A stretch of 64,000 bases of DNA from Pseudofrankia saprophytica (GCF_000235425.2 NZ_KI912266.1:5205217-5269216); one strand, 5' to 3'. Counted from the first letter of the stretch, positions 24,327 to 33,313 are shown. A program made the numbers and translations. The notes: generated by a model not told the origin, from the letters alone.

Positions 24327-25886
24327 TCAGGAGGCGTGCAAGGGAAGCGTGCCGAAGACGTGGTCCTGCCAAAGCCGTCGGGACGAGTCCTCCGGGTACG
24401 CGGTCACGGTCGGGTTCGCGTCGAAGACCTGGGTTAGTCGTCGCTCGGTGTCGTAGGCGGGCCAGCCCGGGTCACCGGTGGTGGCGAAGGCGGTCCAGGC
24501 GCCCCGGATGCGGGCCGCGAGTGCCCTGGCCTCGTCGGACGGCTCGGGACCGAGGAGCAGCGGGCCCAGGTGGGCGTCGAAGGTACCGAACACCAGCGGG
24601 CCGTCGAGGCCGTGGCAGGCGCCCAGCACGCCCCCGGCGCCGGGGGTGGCCCAGGTCAGCTCATAGAGGTGGGCGCGACCACCGCCGGCGGTCTGCGCGT
24701 CGGCGAGGTGCAGCGCGGGCATGCGGAACAGCCAGTCGGACTGGACGAGCTCGTGCAGGTACTCGGCCGAGGCCTCGGGAAAGGCCGCGCGGTAGGCGCG
24801 CTCGGCGTCGGGGGGCGGACCGAAGGTGCGCAGCGTCAGCGCGGCGTCCTCGTCCCCGATGCGGCCACGCTGCCCGGCGAGCGCGGTGAACAGCCGGTAC
24901 TCGTCGCGGTTGTGCCCGATGATCAGGCCGATCCCCCGCGCCGCGCCGGCCCGCAGCGCCCGCCACGGCGTGGTGGGGAGCACGTCGCCGTCGACGACCG
25001 GGGCGTAGGGCGTGACGGTGTGGGCGACCGCGCCCCACCGGTCCTCGTGCTCGCGCATCTTGGTCGTCACCACGGCGCCCGCGTCCACCAGCCGGTAGGG
25101 GTCCACGGCGGACAGGTCCTCGACGGTCGCCCGCCGGCCCGCCTCCGCCGCGATCGCTGTCGCGATGTCGCCGCCCAGCTCGTCGGAGAAGAAGATGCCG
25201 GACGGGCTCTGCAGGATCGCCCGTCGAAACAGACCCTCGGCCCGGGGCATCGCCAGCAGGGCGGCAATGGACCCGGCGCCCGCCGACTCACCGAACACCG
25301 TGACCCGGTCCGGGTCACCGCCGAATGCCGTGATGCTGTAGCGCACCCATTCCAGCGCCGCCACCTGGTCGAGCAGCCCACGGTTGGCCGGCGCCCCGGC
25401 GATCCGCGCGAACCCCTCGACGCCCAGGCGGTAGTTGAAGGAGACCACGACGACGTCGCCCTCCTGGGCGATGTGGCTCGCGTCGTAGCCGGGACTTCCC
25501 GCCTGGCCAACCTTGAACGCCCCGCCGTAGACCCACACCAGTACCGGGCGGCGGGCCGCCGGATCCGGGTCCGGCGACCAGACGTTGACCGTCAGCCAGT
25601 CCTCCCCCGCCGACGTGTCCACGACACCGGTTCTCCCGGGAATCCCGGCGTCCTGCGGCGGCGGCGGGCCGAAGGCGAACGCCTCCCGCGCCCCCTCCCA
25701 CGGGGGCACCGGGCGTGGTGCGGCGAACCGCGCGTCGCCCACGGGTGGCAGCGCGAACGGGATACCGCGGAAGACGGCCAACCCGTTCTCCCAACGGCCG
25801 CGTAACCTCCCGCGGGCGGTACGTACCTCAGGTTCGCCCTCAGGCTCGGCGGTGCGCCGGGACGCGTCGGTGCTGCCCGCGGTCAT
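24327..25886 (-). CDS. Type-B carboxylesterase
   Basis: A 519-residue alpha/beta-hydrolase of the carboxylesterase B family. Seen: the oxyanion block WVYGGAFKVG, the signature EDWLTVNVW, the nucleophile elbow FGESAGAGS (Ser about 200), a mid-region acid, and the catalytic His in GACHGLDGPLVFG (about 425). It hydrolyses an ester or carbamate; the substrate cannot be told. There is no signal peptide, so it is cytoplasmic. The ATG overlaps the stop of the upstream TetR gene (ATGA), so regulator and enzyme are made from one message. Confidence 0.92.
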   Translation of the reverse strand: MTAGSTDASRRTAEPEGEPEVRTARGRLRGRWENGLAVFRGIPFALPPVGDARFAAPRPVPPWEGAREAFAFGPPPPQDAGIPGRTGVVDTSAGEDWLTVNVWSPDPDPAARRPVLVWVYGGAFKVGQAGSPGYDASHIAQEGDVVVVSFNYRLGVEGFARIAGAPANRGLLDQVAALEWVRYSITAFGGDPDRVTVFGESAGAGSIAALLAMPRAEGLFRRAILQSPSGIFFSDELGGDIATAIAAEAGRRATVEDLSAVDPYRLVDAGAVVTTKMREHEDRWGAVAHTVTPYAPVVDGDVLPTTPWRALRAGAARGIGLIIGHNRDEYRLFTALAGQRGRIGDEDAALTLRTFGPPPDAERAYRAAFPEASAEYLHELVQSDWLFRMPALHLADAQTAGGGRAHLYELTWATPGAGGVLGACHGLDGPLVFGTFDAHLGPLLLGPEPSDEARALAARIRGAWTAFATTGDPGWPAYDTERRLTQVFDANPTVTAYPEDSSRRLWQDHVFGTLPLHAS

Positions 25887-26545
25887 CGGATGGTCCTCTC
25901 GCCTAGTTGGCCGGATGTGAGAAGGCCCGGCTCGCTGCCGGGGGCGTGCGCCGCGACAAGCGCGTGGACGAGAACGGACACCATCCGGGTGATCCGGTCG
26001 GCGAACTCCTCCGGGTCGAGCGGATCCTCGCCGTCGATCACCCAGGCACAGACCAGGGCGTGCCCGCCACCGGCGAGACACGTCGCGAGATCATTCGCCG
26101 TCCGCGCGTCGAGGCTCCCGCTGAACGCCTCCTGGAAGAGCTGCCGGTGGAAGGGCACGAGAAGGCCTGTCATCGCCTTTCCCAGGGCGAACGCGATCGA
26201 GCCCGACATCAACGCCCGGTAGAAGCCGCGGTACTCCGCGAAGTGTCGGGCCACCGCCAGCGATCGGGCACGGCCGGGCACCGCTGCCGCGGGATCCCCG
26301 AGCCGCGGCATCAGGTCCCGGCGCGCGAGATCCAGCGCGGCCTCGAGGAGGAGCGCGTCACGGTCGCCGAACTGCTGGTACAGCACCTGCCGGCTCACGT
26401 CCGCCGCGTCGGCGATGTCGGAGATCGGCACGGCTGCCGTGCCGCGCTCCCCCACCAGGTCGGCCGCCGCCCGAAGCAGCGCGGACCGCGAGCGGCGTGC
26501 CCGACGGTCCCGAACGGGAACCGCCGGCGGGAGGCTGAACGTCAC
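25883..26545 (-). CDS. TetR-family regulator of the carboxylesterase
   Basis: About 220 residues from the GTG at 26545; a GTG at 26563 is the alternative. HTH: VPISDIADAADVSRQVLYQQ, then FGDRDALLLEAA. I prefer the inner start because a CATTAT -10 element (26553-26558) lies 7 bp before it, as expected of a leaderless message, and because the outer start would fall inside the palindrome at 26558-26587. The gene ends in an ATGA overlap with the carboxylesterase, so the pair is probably a self-regulated ester-degradation unit. Confidence 0.85.
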   Translation of the reverse strand: MTFSLPPAVPVRDRRARRSRSALLRAAADLVGERGTAAVPISDIADAADVSRQVLYQQFGDRDALLLEAALDLARRDLMPRLGDPAAAVPGRARSLAVARHFAEYRGFYRALMSGSIAFALGKAMTGLLVPFHRQLFQEAFSGSLDARTANDLATCLAGGGHALVCAWVIDGEDPLDPEEFADRITRMVSVLVHALVAAHAPGSEPGLLTSGQLGERTIR

Positions 26546-26557
26546 ACGCGAGATAAT

Positions 26558-26587
26558 GGACACATGTGCTGTAACTGGCAAGTGTCC
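26558..26587. promoter_or_regulatory. Candidate TetR operator (30-bp palindrome)
   Basis: GGACACATG and CAAGTGTCC form 9-bp arms with one mismatch around a 12-bp centre. The palindrome lies over or just before the -10 element of the TetR-carboxylesterase operon, where binding would block transcription. Confidence 0.6.
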
Positions 26588-26741
26588 GATCCGGGAAACA
26601 TCGCTCCTGATCGCCGCGGACGTGTCGTCGCGGTCGCGGTGTAACCGGATCCGCGACCGCGACGACATGGCGACACGGGCGACACGTTGGTGGCGATCTA
26701 CCACCGGCGAGCTGACGAGCGAACGCCGGCGAGGGCGGCAC

Positions 26742-27299
26742 CTACCCCGACACGCGGGACCGGGCGAACTGCTCGACGATCGCCCGGCAGAAGGCCGGCA
26801 GGTCGGCCGGCGAACGGCTGGTGGTGAACTGCCCGTCGACGACGACCTCCTCGTCGACGACCTGCGCCCCGGCGTTGCGCAGGTCGGTCCGGATGCTCGG
26901 CCACGACGTGACCCTGCGCCCGCGCACGACATCCGCCTCGACCAGCATCCAGGGGCCGTGGCAGATCGCCGCGATGGGCTTGCCACTCGCGGTGAACGCC
27001 CTGACGAAGCCGACCGCGTCGCCGTTCATGCGCAGACGATCGGGATTGGTCATCCCGCCCGGCAGGAACAGGGCGTCGTAGTCCTCGACGGACGCGTCGG
27101 CGATCAGCCGGTCGACGGGAAACGTCCCCGCGGGCACGGAGTCGAACTGTCGAGCCTCGATCTCGCCGGGATGGATCGAGACGATCTCGGTGGTCGCGCC
27201 GGCACCCAGCAACGCCCCGCGGGGCTGGTCGAGCTCCACCCGCTCGACGCCGTCCGCGACCAGGATCGCGATCTTCAGGTTGTCGAGGTCGTGCGCCAT
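26742..27299 (-). CDS. DJ-1/PfpI family protein
   Basis: A 185-residue class-I-glutamine-amidotransferase-fold protein. Seen: KIAILVADGVERVELDQPRG at the N terminus with the conserved acidic Glu, YDALFLPGGMTNPDRLR, and the nucleophile elbow AAICHGPWMLVEADVVRGR (Cys about 109, followed by His). The length is typical of PfpI/YhbO proteins, which are described as proteases, glyoxalases or deglycases. GGGAGGGG precedes the ATG. The gene stands alone on its strand and its physiological substrate is open; a stress role is likely. Confidence 0.92.
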   Translation of the reverse strand: MAHDLDNLKIAILVADGVERVELDQPRGALLGAGATTEIVSIHPGEIEARQFDSVPAGTFPVDRLIADASVEDYDALFLPGGMTNPDRLRMNGDAVGFVRAFTASGKPIAAICHGPWMLVEADVVRGRRVTSWPSIRTDLRNAGAQVVDEEVVVDGQFTTSRSPADLPAFCRAIVEQFARSRVSG

Positions 27300-27492
27300 G
27301 GTGCATCCCCTCCCTGGGTGGATGGCTGAGGTCTCGCCTGGAACGTGAGCGTCCCGCCCACCTCTCAAACGTCCCCATCGCCAGCCATCGACGAGCCGTG
27401 TCGACCTCCTCGCCTGACGACCCATGACCGCGGCCGGGCCGGGCCGGGCCGGGGGGATATTGTTTGCTTCCCCGCCTGGCAAGATTGAGAAG

Positions 27493-28371
27493 GTGGACGT
27501 GACCACGACCGTGACCTTGACGGGCACCGGCGTGCCCTTCCCGGCGCCGGGAAGGGCCGGGGCGGGGGTCCTGGTGCGTTCCGGCGAGACGGTCCTGCAG
27601 TTCGACGCGGGCCGGTCGACGACGCTGCGGCTGGCGGAGGCGGGTGTCCACCCACACGCGCTGTCCGCCGTCCTCCTCACGCACGTGCACAGTGACCACG
27701 TGGTGGGACTACCCGATCTCGCCATGGCCCGGTGGGTACAAAGCCACGCGTTCCCGGCGGGCCCGCTCGACGTCGTCGCCCCCGAGGGCGCCACGGCGCG
27801 CTTCGCGCGGACCATGCTCACGCCCTACGCGGACGACATCGAGGTAAGGCAGAAGCACGTACAGGCGTCGCCGCCCGAGGTGACGGTGCACGCGTTCGCC
27901 GTCGGCGACCGGCCGGAGATCGTCTGGACCAGCGGGGACGGGAAGGTCACCGTCGCCGCGGTCGGCGTGCACCACGAGCCCGTGGAAGGGGCGGACGCGT
28001 ACCGCGTCGATACTCCCGACGGACGCGTGGTCATCTCCGGGGACACCAGGGTCTGCACCGAGGCCGAGGACCTCTGCCGGGACGCCGACCTCGTCGTGCA
28101 CGAGGCCTGCCGCGCGTCGGCCCTCGCCGACTTCGTCCGAGGTACGCCCTTCGAGACCATCTTCTCGTACCACGCCGACACGGTGGCGCTGGGCGCGATG
28201 GCGGAACGGGCCGGCATCCCCCATCTGGTCCTGACCCACCTCATTCCCGCGCCGGACACCACCGAGGCCGAGGAGAACTTCGCCGCGGACGTGCGCAAGG
28301 GCGGCTATGCGGGGCGCGTCACCGTCGGTCGAGACCTGATGACGTTCTCGATCGGCGAAACCGCCCCGTAA
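27493..28371 (+). CDS. Metallo-beta-lactamase-fold hydrolase (RNase Z-like)
   Basis: About 292 residues from the GTG at 27493 (another GTG is two codons later; an ATG at 27424 would add 23 unlikely residues). The zinc motif is LLTHVHSDHVVGLPDL (about 60-75). Further ligands appear as VGVHHEP, ISGDTR, VVHEA and VLTHLIP, the arrangement of the RNase Z/arylsulfatase-like branch. Enzymes of this branch process tRNA 3' ends or cleave small esters; the low length and lone position argue for a general hydrolase. Confidence 0.88.
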   Translation: MDVTTTVTLTGTGVPFPAPGRAGAGVLVRSGETVLQFDAGRSTTLRLAEAGVHPHALSAVLLTHVHSDHVVGLPDLAMARWVQSHAFPAGPLDVVAPEGATARFARTMLTPYADDIEVRQKHVQASPPEVTVHAFAVGDRPEIVWTSGDGKVTVAAVGVHHEPVEGADAYRVDTPDGRVVISGDTRVCTEAEDLCRDADLVVHEACRASALADFVRGTPFETIFSYHADTVALGAMAERAGIPHLVLTHLIPAPDTTEAEENFAADVRKGGYAGRVTVGRDLMTFSIGETAP

Positions 28372-28464
28372 AAGCGCATTCACACCATTCCACCCAAGCC
28401 CCACCCGATCACGGCCCGCTCATGACCACCGCGCCGCGGGCTTGATCGTCAGATCTGTACTTGG

Positions 28465-28495
28465 ATCCGAACGGGCGAGGGCTCGCAGTTCGGAT
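28465..28495. terminator. Hairpin between convergent genes
   Basis: ATCCGAAC and GTTCGGAT form a perfect 8-bp stem with a 15-nt loop in the gap between the MBL-fold gene and the convergent acyl-CoA synthetase gene. There is no T tract. Confidence 0.4.
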
Positions 28496-28564
28496 TTGGA
28501 TACAGTCCTGGCGATCTTCGAGGCATCGGCCGCGCGAACGTGGCCGGGAACCGCGCTGGCCTCC

Positions 28565-30256
28565 TCAGCCCAGCAGCGGGTCGAGCCGGGCCCGGTCGGC
28601 GTCGTCGAGGGGGCGCAGGGGCTCGCCCTTGGCCGGGCGCCACACGACCGGCCCGGACCGCCAGGCCTCGCGGCGGAGGCGGCGCTTGTCGATCTTCATG
28701 CTGGCCAGCTTCGGCAGCTCGCCGGTCACCCGGACGAAGGCCGGCACCCACTTGGGCCCCAGGTCGGGCTGCTCGGCGAGGAACGCGTCGAACGCCGCCG
28801 GGTCGAAGCCGGCTCCGCCGCGTAGCTCGAGCGCCGCCATCACCCGGTCCCCCACCGGGTCGTCGGGCACGGCGTAGACCGCGACCGAGCGGACCTCGGG
28901 ATGGCGGGCGAGGATCGCCTCCACCGGCGCCGCGGCGAAGTTCTCCCCGTCGACGCGCAGCCACTCGTTCGACCGTCCCGCGAAGTACAGCCAGCCGTCC
29001 GCGTCGCGGTAGGCGAGGTCGCCGGACCAGTAGGCACCGCCCCGGAACCGGGCCCGGGTGGCGTTCTCGTTGTTGTAGTAGCCCTCGAACCCCGAGGTGG
29101 GTGCGGTCTCGACGATCTCACCGACCGCCTCGTCCAGGTTCGCCGGCCGCCCGGCCGCGTCGAGGACCACCGCCGGGCATTCCGCGCCCGTCTCCGGGTC
29201 GAGCACCCGGACCGAAGGGTCGGCCGTGCCCAGCGCGTTCTCGGGCATCGAGGGGTCGCGACGGATGATGATGATGCCCTCGGTGGAGCCGTAGCTGTCC
29301 CGGACCGAGCAGCCGAACCGGCGGGCGAACTCGCGGATGTCCCGGGTCGACGCCTCGTTGCCGATCGCGAGCCGCAAGGGGCTGTCCGCGTCGTCGTGAC
29401 GCTCGGGGGTGGCGAGGATGTAGTTCAGCACCTTGCCGGTGTAGGTGAGCATCGTCGCGCCGTGGCGGCGGATGTCCGGCAGCGTGCCCGACGCGGAGAA
29501 CCTCGCCCGGGTCGCGATCGGGATACCGGCGTTGAGAGCCGACGACCAGCCCGTGAACAGCGAGCTGGAATGGAAGAACGGCAGCGGCGCGTACACCACG
29601 TCACCCACGGCCACGCCGTCCCCGGCACCGCCACCGGCACTAGCACCGCCGGCAGCACCGGCGGCACCGGCGGCACCGAGCCCGGCGATCCGCGCGACGT
29701 GGGCACCAGTCCGGGCGAACCGGCCCTGGGTGCAGCGCACCGCCTTCGGCAACCCCGTCGAACCGGATGTGAAGATCAGAAGGAACAGGTCGTCGGCGGC
29801 GGCGGCCGGCCGCTCAGGCACCGCGGACGGCGCCGACGGCGCGGCGGCGAGCCGGGTGGCGTATTCGTCGCTGTCGACGAGCAGCGTCCGCTCCGCGGCG
29901 ACGCCCGTGTCCGCGCCTTCCAGCAGCGGCCGGTAGCCGGCCGAGGTGACCAGGAGCTGGCAGTCGGTGTGCCGCACCAGCTGCGCCAGCGCCTCGCCTC
30001 GATAGGTGGCGTTGACACCGACGACGACCGAACCCGAGAGCGCCGCCGCGCCCAGCCAGAACAGGTAGTCGGGCACGTTGTCGAGCAGGACGCCGATGTG
30101 CGGCGGACGGTCGTCGTCGCGTAACGACTCGAACACCGACGCGCGGCGGTACGCCTCCTCGACCAGCTGTCGGTAGGTCCAGCGCTCGTCCCCGAACAGC
30201 AGCGCGACGGCATCGCTGTCCGCCCGCTCGCGCAGCAGATTCCCCACGGTCGTCAC
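28565..30256 (-). CDS. Acyl-CoA synthetase (FadD17-like AMP-binding enzyme)
   Basis: A 563-residue ANL-superfamily enzyme that adenylates a carboxylic acid and passes it to CoA. Seen: P-loop [13 protein letters not shown] (about 160), SYGSTEGIIII, YWSGDLAYRDADGWLYFAGR, EWLRVDGENFA and the catalytic lysine region LASMKIDKRRLR near the end. A glycine/alanine stretch (about 184-206) inserts after the P-loop. The GTG at 30256 has GGAGG 9 bp upstream, better than the GTG at 30289. Likely substrate: a medium or long fatty acid or a sterol or terpenoid side chain, as in mycobacterial FadD17. It is divergent from the IclR gene. Confidence 0.9.
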   Translation of the reverse strand: MTTVGNLLRERADSDAVALLFGDERWTYRQLVEEAYRRASVFESLRDDDRPPHIGVLLDNVPDYLFWLGAAALSGSVVVGVNATYRGEALAQLVRHTDCQLLVTSAGYRPLLEGADTGVAAERTLLVDSDEYATRLAAAPSAPSAVPERPAAAADDLFLLIFTSGSTGLPKAVRCTQGRFARTGAHVARIAGLGAAGAAGAAGGASAGGGAGDGVAVGDVVYAPLPFFHSSSLFTGWSSALNAGIPIATRARFSASGTLPDIRRHGATMLTYTGKVLNYILATPERHDDADSPLRLAIGNEASTRDIREFARRFGCSVRDSYGSTEGIIIIRRDPSMPENALGTADPSVRVLDPETGAECPAVVLDAAGRPANLDEAVGEIVETAPTSGFEGYYNNENATRARFRGGAYWSGDLAYRDADGWLYFAGRSNEWLRVDGENFAAAPVEAILARHPEVRSVAVYAVPDDPVGDRVMAALELRGGAGFDPAAFDAFLAEQPDLGPKWVPAFVRVTGELPKLASMKIDKRRLRREAWRSGPVVWRPAKGEPLRPLDDADRARLDPLLG

Positions 30257-30438
30257 GGCCGCCCACCTCCGCAATCCGCCGACAGCCACCCCGAACGCCG
30301 ACGTTCATGACGCCGACATTCATGGTCCGCCAAGGTCCCGCCATAGTCCCGCGCGGGAGCCCGCGCACGCGACGACCACCGCCTCCGCGGAGGTCAACTC
30401 GGCCGCCGGGGTAGCCCAGCCTCCCGACCGAGGTCTAT

Positions 30439-30456
30439 GTCGACATCGACTTCGAC
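30439..30456. promoter_or_regulatory. GTCGAC-type operator candidate A
   Basis: GTCGACATCGACTTCGAC lies in the divergent region between the acyl-CoA synthetase and IclR genes. It is framed by GAGGTC (30430-30435) and GACCTC (30454-30459). Related elements occur at 36716-36733 and, on the minus strand, 44807-44824. Confidence 0.4.
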
Positions 30457-30509
30457 CTCGTGACCTTAGCGGCGGCCGGCGGGCAGTCGCAACGGATCGT
30501 CGCCCGGGT

Positions 30510-30543
30510 CCGCACTGTGCGAAGGCAGGGAAGCATCATGCGA
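30510..30543. promoter_or_regulatory. Paired 13-bp palindromic boxes before the IclR gene
   Basis: Two boxes of the form TTCGCAYRRTGCGA on the minus strand: TCGCACAGTGCGG (centre 30516) and TCGCATGATGCTT (centre 30537). Their centres are 21 bp apart, two helical turns. The second box overlaps where a -35 element would lie. The same paired arrangement recurs at 31588-31621. Likely the IclR protein's own operator. Confidence 0.7.
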
Positions 30544-30577
30544 ACCGCCCAGGCGGCTGAGCTACGGTCGCCGCATC

Positions 30578-31570
30578 ATGAGCAGCAGACCCTCACCGCA
30601 GACAGATCGGCTACTCGACCTGGTGGACCTCCTCGCCACCCGTCCGGTCGACGGCGCCACGCTGGCCGAGATCGCGCGAGCGCTCGGCCTCAGCAAGACG
30701 ACGATCCACCCGATGGTCGTGACGCTGGCCCGGCGCGGCTGGCTCCTGCGCCACCCGGACCGGCACACGTACCGGCTCGGCCCGGCGCTGGTCGCCGCCG
30801 GGCGGGCCGCGGCCCGCGGCCACGCCGTCATCGACGCCGCCCGCCCGGTGGTCCGCGGCCTCGCCGCGGTGACCGGGCTGACCTGCCTCGCGCTGGTCAC
30901 GGGCGCCATTCCCGGTGAGCGGGACGAACTGCTCATCGGCGAGATCGGAGCCCCGCCCCAGCCCGCGGCGAACGGCGGCGGCGCGGCGGGCAGCCTGGGG
31001 GCGGCCTACCGTCACCTGCGGCTGGGCGACCGGTTCCCGTTGCAGCCGCCGATCGGATCGGTCTGCGTCGCCTGGTCCGACGATCCCACCGCGGTCGAGC
31101 AGTGGCTCGACCGACTGGGTTCCGACCGGCCGGGCGACGCGCTGGCGCAGATCACGCCGAGCCTCGCCGGGGTGCGGGCGCGCGGCTGGTCGGTCGAGGT
31201 GGACCGGCACCTGCGCGAACGCCTCGACCTGCTGGCCGCGGAGCTCGGCGAGGATCAGCGCGGCGCCGAGCACGCCGCGGCGCTGCGCCGGATCCTGGGC
31301 GAGGTCCACCGGACGTTCGGCCTCGCGGACGCGCTTCCCGCGACGATCGATCTGGCCGGTACCTACCGCGCGACCACGGTCAGCGCCCCCGTGTTCGACG
31401 CGCGCGGTGAGGTCGTCGTCGTGCTGGCGGCGATCTGCGCCTCCGACCAGCACTACGCGCCCGTGCGGACCGGCGCCGAGGTCATCGACCTCGGGGAGCG
31501 CGTCCGCGCGGCCGCCGAGACCCTGACGGCCAGCACCCAGGGCCGCCCACCGGCCCGCTGGCAGGGCTGA
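30578..31570 (+). CDS. IclR-family transcriptional regulator
   Basis: A 330-residue IclR-type protein: a winged helix-turn-helix at 8-65 (DRLLDLVDLLATRPVDGATL, then EIARALGLSKTTIHPMVVTL) and an effector-binding GAF-like domain. IclR proteins usually bind paired palindromes as dimers of dimers and sense an aromatic acid or other pathway metabolite. It is longer than the usual 250-280 residues, mostly through insertions in the effector domain. It stands before the aldehyde dehydrogenase-P450-SDR genes and likely controls them as well as itself. Confidence 0.88.
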   Translation: MSSRPSPQTDRLLDLVDLLATRPVDGATLAEIARALGLSKTTIHPMVVTLARRGWLLRHPDRHTYRLGPALVAAGRAAARGHAVIDAARPVVRGLAAVTGLTCLALVTGAIPGERDELLIGEIGAPPQPAANGGGAAGSLGAAYRHLRLGDRFPLQPPIGSVCVAWSDDPTAVEQWLDRLGSDRPGDALAQITPSLAGVRARGWSVEVDRHLRERLDLLAAELGEDQRGAEHAAALRRILGEVHRTFGLADALPATIDLAGTYRATTVSAPVFDARGEVVVVLAAICASDQHYAPVRTGAEVIDLGERVRAAAETLTASTQGRPPARWQG

Positions 31571-31587
31571 GAACCGGCCTCAGGTGT

Positions 31588-31621
31588 TCGCATAATGCGA
31601 CTGTTGCTTCGCGCAGTGCGT
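31588..31621. promoter_or_regulatory. Paired 13-bp palindromic boxes before the aldehyde dehydrogenase gene
   Basis: TCGCATAATGCGA (perfect palindrome, centre 31594) and TCGCGCAGTGCGT (centre 31615) repeat the motif and the 21-bp spacing seen at 30510-30543. They begin 18 bp after the IclR stop and lie about 200 bp before the aldehyde dehydrogenase start. Confidence 0.7.
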
Positions 31622-31818
31622 CATGAAACGCTGCCAGCCACGACTCGTAGCCAACGTGGAACGAGCGGCGATGGCCGGCTGCTCGCCGGACGCCGACTCT
31701 CGGCACCGTTCACGGCGGTCGCGAGCCGACCAGCGCCAGCCCGGGCCTGAATCCACGCCACCTACCGGCCAAACCCCCTGGCGAAGTCTTCGACGTTCCT
31801 ACCTGGCGGAGTCGTCTC

Positions 31819-33303
31819 ATGTCGTTACTGCCCTCGGCAAGCGCGCCACCGGTCACCTCGCCGGTCGTCAAGGACCGGTTGTTCATCGGCGGCGCCTGGG
31901 TGGCGCCGGCGAGTGCCCGCACCATCGACGTCGTCTCGCCGCACACCGAGCAGGTCATCGCGACCGTCCCCGAGGCGGACGGGACCGACATCGACCGCGC
32001 GGTGGCCGCGGCGCGCACGGCGTTCGACGACGGCCCATGGCCGCGCTCCTCCCCCGCCGAGCGGGCCGCCGTGATCCGGGCGATCAGCGCCGCGATCCAG
32101 GCGCGCGCGCAGGAGTTCTCCGACACGGTGACCGCGGAGATGGGCGCCCCCTCCACCTTCGCGCTGCTGGGCAACACGCTGGCCGCCGCCATGGTCCTCG
32201 ACGGCTACGCCGACCTGCTCGACACCTTCCCGTTCGAGCAGGAGCGCCCCGGCCTGCTGGCCCCGGCGACCGTCGTCAAGGCCCCGGTCGGGGTGTGCGC
32301 GGGCATCGTGCCGTGGAATGTGCCGCTGTTCCTGATCGCGATGAAGATCGGGGCGAGCCTGGCCTCCGGATCGACGATGGTCGTCAAGTCGGCGCCGGAG
32401 ACACCGCTGACCGGCTACCTGCTCGCCGAGGTCCTCGAGTCCGTCGGTCTGCCGCCAGGCGTCATCAACATCATCACCGCGGACCGCGAGATGAGCGAGC
32501 TCCTCGTGCGCCACCCAGGCCTCGACAAGGTCTCGTTCACCGGCAGCACCGCGGTCGGCCGCAAGATCGGCGCGATCTGCGGCGAGCAGCTGAAGCGCTG
32601 CACCCTGGAGCTCGGTGGCAAGTCGGCCGCGATCATCCTCGACGACGCCGACCTGGGCACGGCCCTGCCCGCGCTGCTGCCGGCGGCGTTCATGAACACC
32701 GGGCAGGTGTGCGCGGCGCAGACCCGCGTCCTCGCGCCCCGCAACCGCTACCGCGAGGTCGTCGACGGCCTCGCCGACCTGGTCGCCACCGCGAAGGTCG
32801 GCGACCCCGCCGACCCGCAGACCCTCGTCGGCCCGCTCGTGGCCGAACGGCAGCGCACCCGCGTCGAGGGCCTCATCCAGGCCGGCACGGGCGAGGGCGC
32901 CCGGCTCGTCCAGGGCGGCGGGCGGCCCGCCGAGCTGGACCGGGGCTGGTACGTCGAGCCGACGCTGTTCGCCGACGTGGACAACCGGATGCGCATCGCC
33001 CAGGAGGAGATCTTCGGTCCGGTTCTGTCGGTGATCCCGTACGACGGCGAGGACGAGGCCGTCCGCATCGCCAACGACTCGAACTACGGACTGTCCGGCT
33101 CCGTCTGGACCGGCGACCCCGCCCGCGGGACCGCCGTCGGCAGGCGCGTCCGCACCGGCGTTCTCGCGATCAACTCGGGCACCGTCGTCGAGCTCCGCAA
33201 CCCCTTCGGCGGGTTCAAGCAGTCCGGAATCGGCCGCGAGATGGGCATGGAGGGTCTCGAGGCCTACCTCGAGACCCAGACGCTCGTCAATCCGCAGGGC
33301 TGA
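31819..33303 (+). CDS. NAD(P)-dependent aldehyde dehydrogenase
   Basis: A 494-residue aldehyde dehydrogenase of normal length. Seen: VVKAPVGVCAGIVPWNVPL, FTGSTAVGRKIG, the general-base region LELGGKSA (Glu about 274), the nucleophile in NTGQVCAAQTR (Cys about 299), EEIFGPVLSVIPY and PFGGFKQSGIGREMG. It oxidises an aldehyde to the acid. It is the first gene of a same-strand group with P450, SDR and TetR genes. Together they suggest a route of hydroxylation, alcohol oxidation and aldehyde oxidation of a terpenoid, steroid or phenylpropanoid substrate. Confidence 0.93.
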   Translation: MSLLPSASAPPVTSPVVKDRLFIGGAWVAPASARTIDVVSPHTEQVIATVPEADGTDIDRAVAAARTAFDDGPWPRSSPAERAAVIRAISAAIQARAQEFSDTVTAEMGAPSTFALLGNTLAAAMVLDGYADLLDTFPFEQERPGLLAPATVVKAPVGVCAGIVPWNVPLFLIAMKIGASLASGSTMVVKSAPETPLTGYLLAEVLESVGLPPGVINIITADREMSELLVRHPGLDKVSFTGSTAVGRKIGAICGEQLKRCTLELGGKSAAIILDDADLGTALPALLPAAFMNTGQVCAAQTRVLAPRNRYREVVDGLADLVATAKVGDPADPQTLVGPLVAERQRTRVEGLIQAGTGEGARLVQGGGRPAELDRGWYVEPTLFADVDNRMRIAQEEIFGPVLSVIPYDGEDEAVRIANDSNYGLSGSVWTGDPARGTAVGRRVRTGVLAINSGTVVELRNPFGGFKQSGIGREMGMEGLEAYLETQTLVNPQG

Positions 33304-33313
33304 CCGCCGGTCT

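Noticed and set aside
25887-26081. A 65-residue N-terminal extension of the carboxylesterase
   Set aside because: It overlaps the TetR gene in another frame and is Arg-rich; the ATG at 25886 is coupled by ATGA and starts just before the esterase fold.
31623-31818. A reading frame between the IclR boxes and the aldehyde dehydrogenase gene
   Set aside because: It has biased composition and continues antisense-like into the dehydrogenase gene in another frame; no domain is visible.
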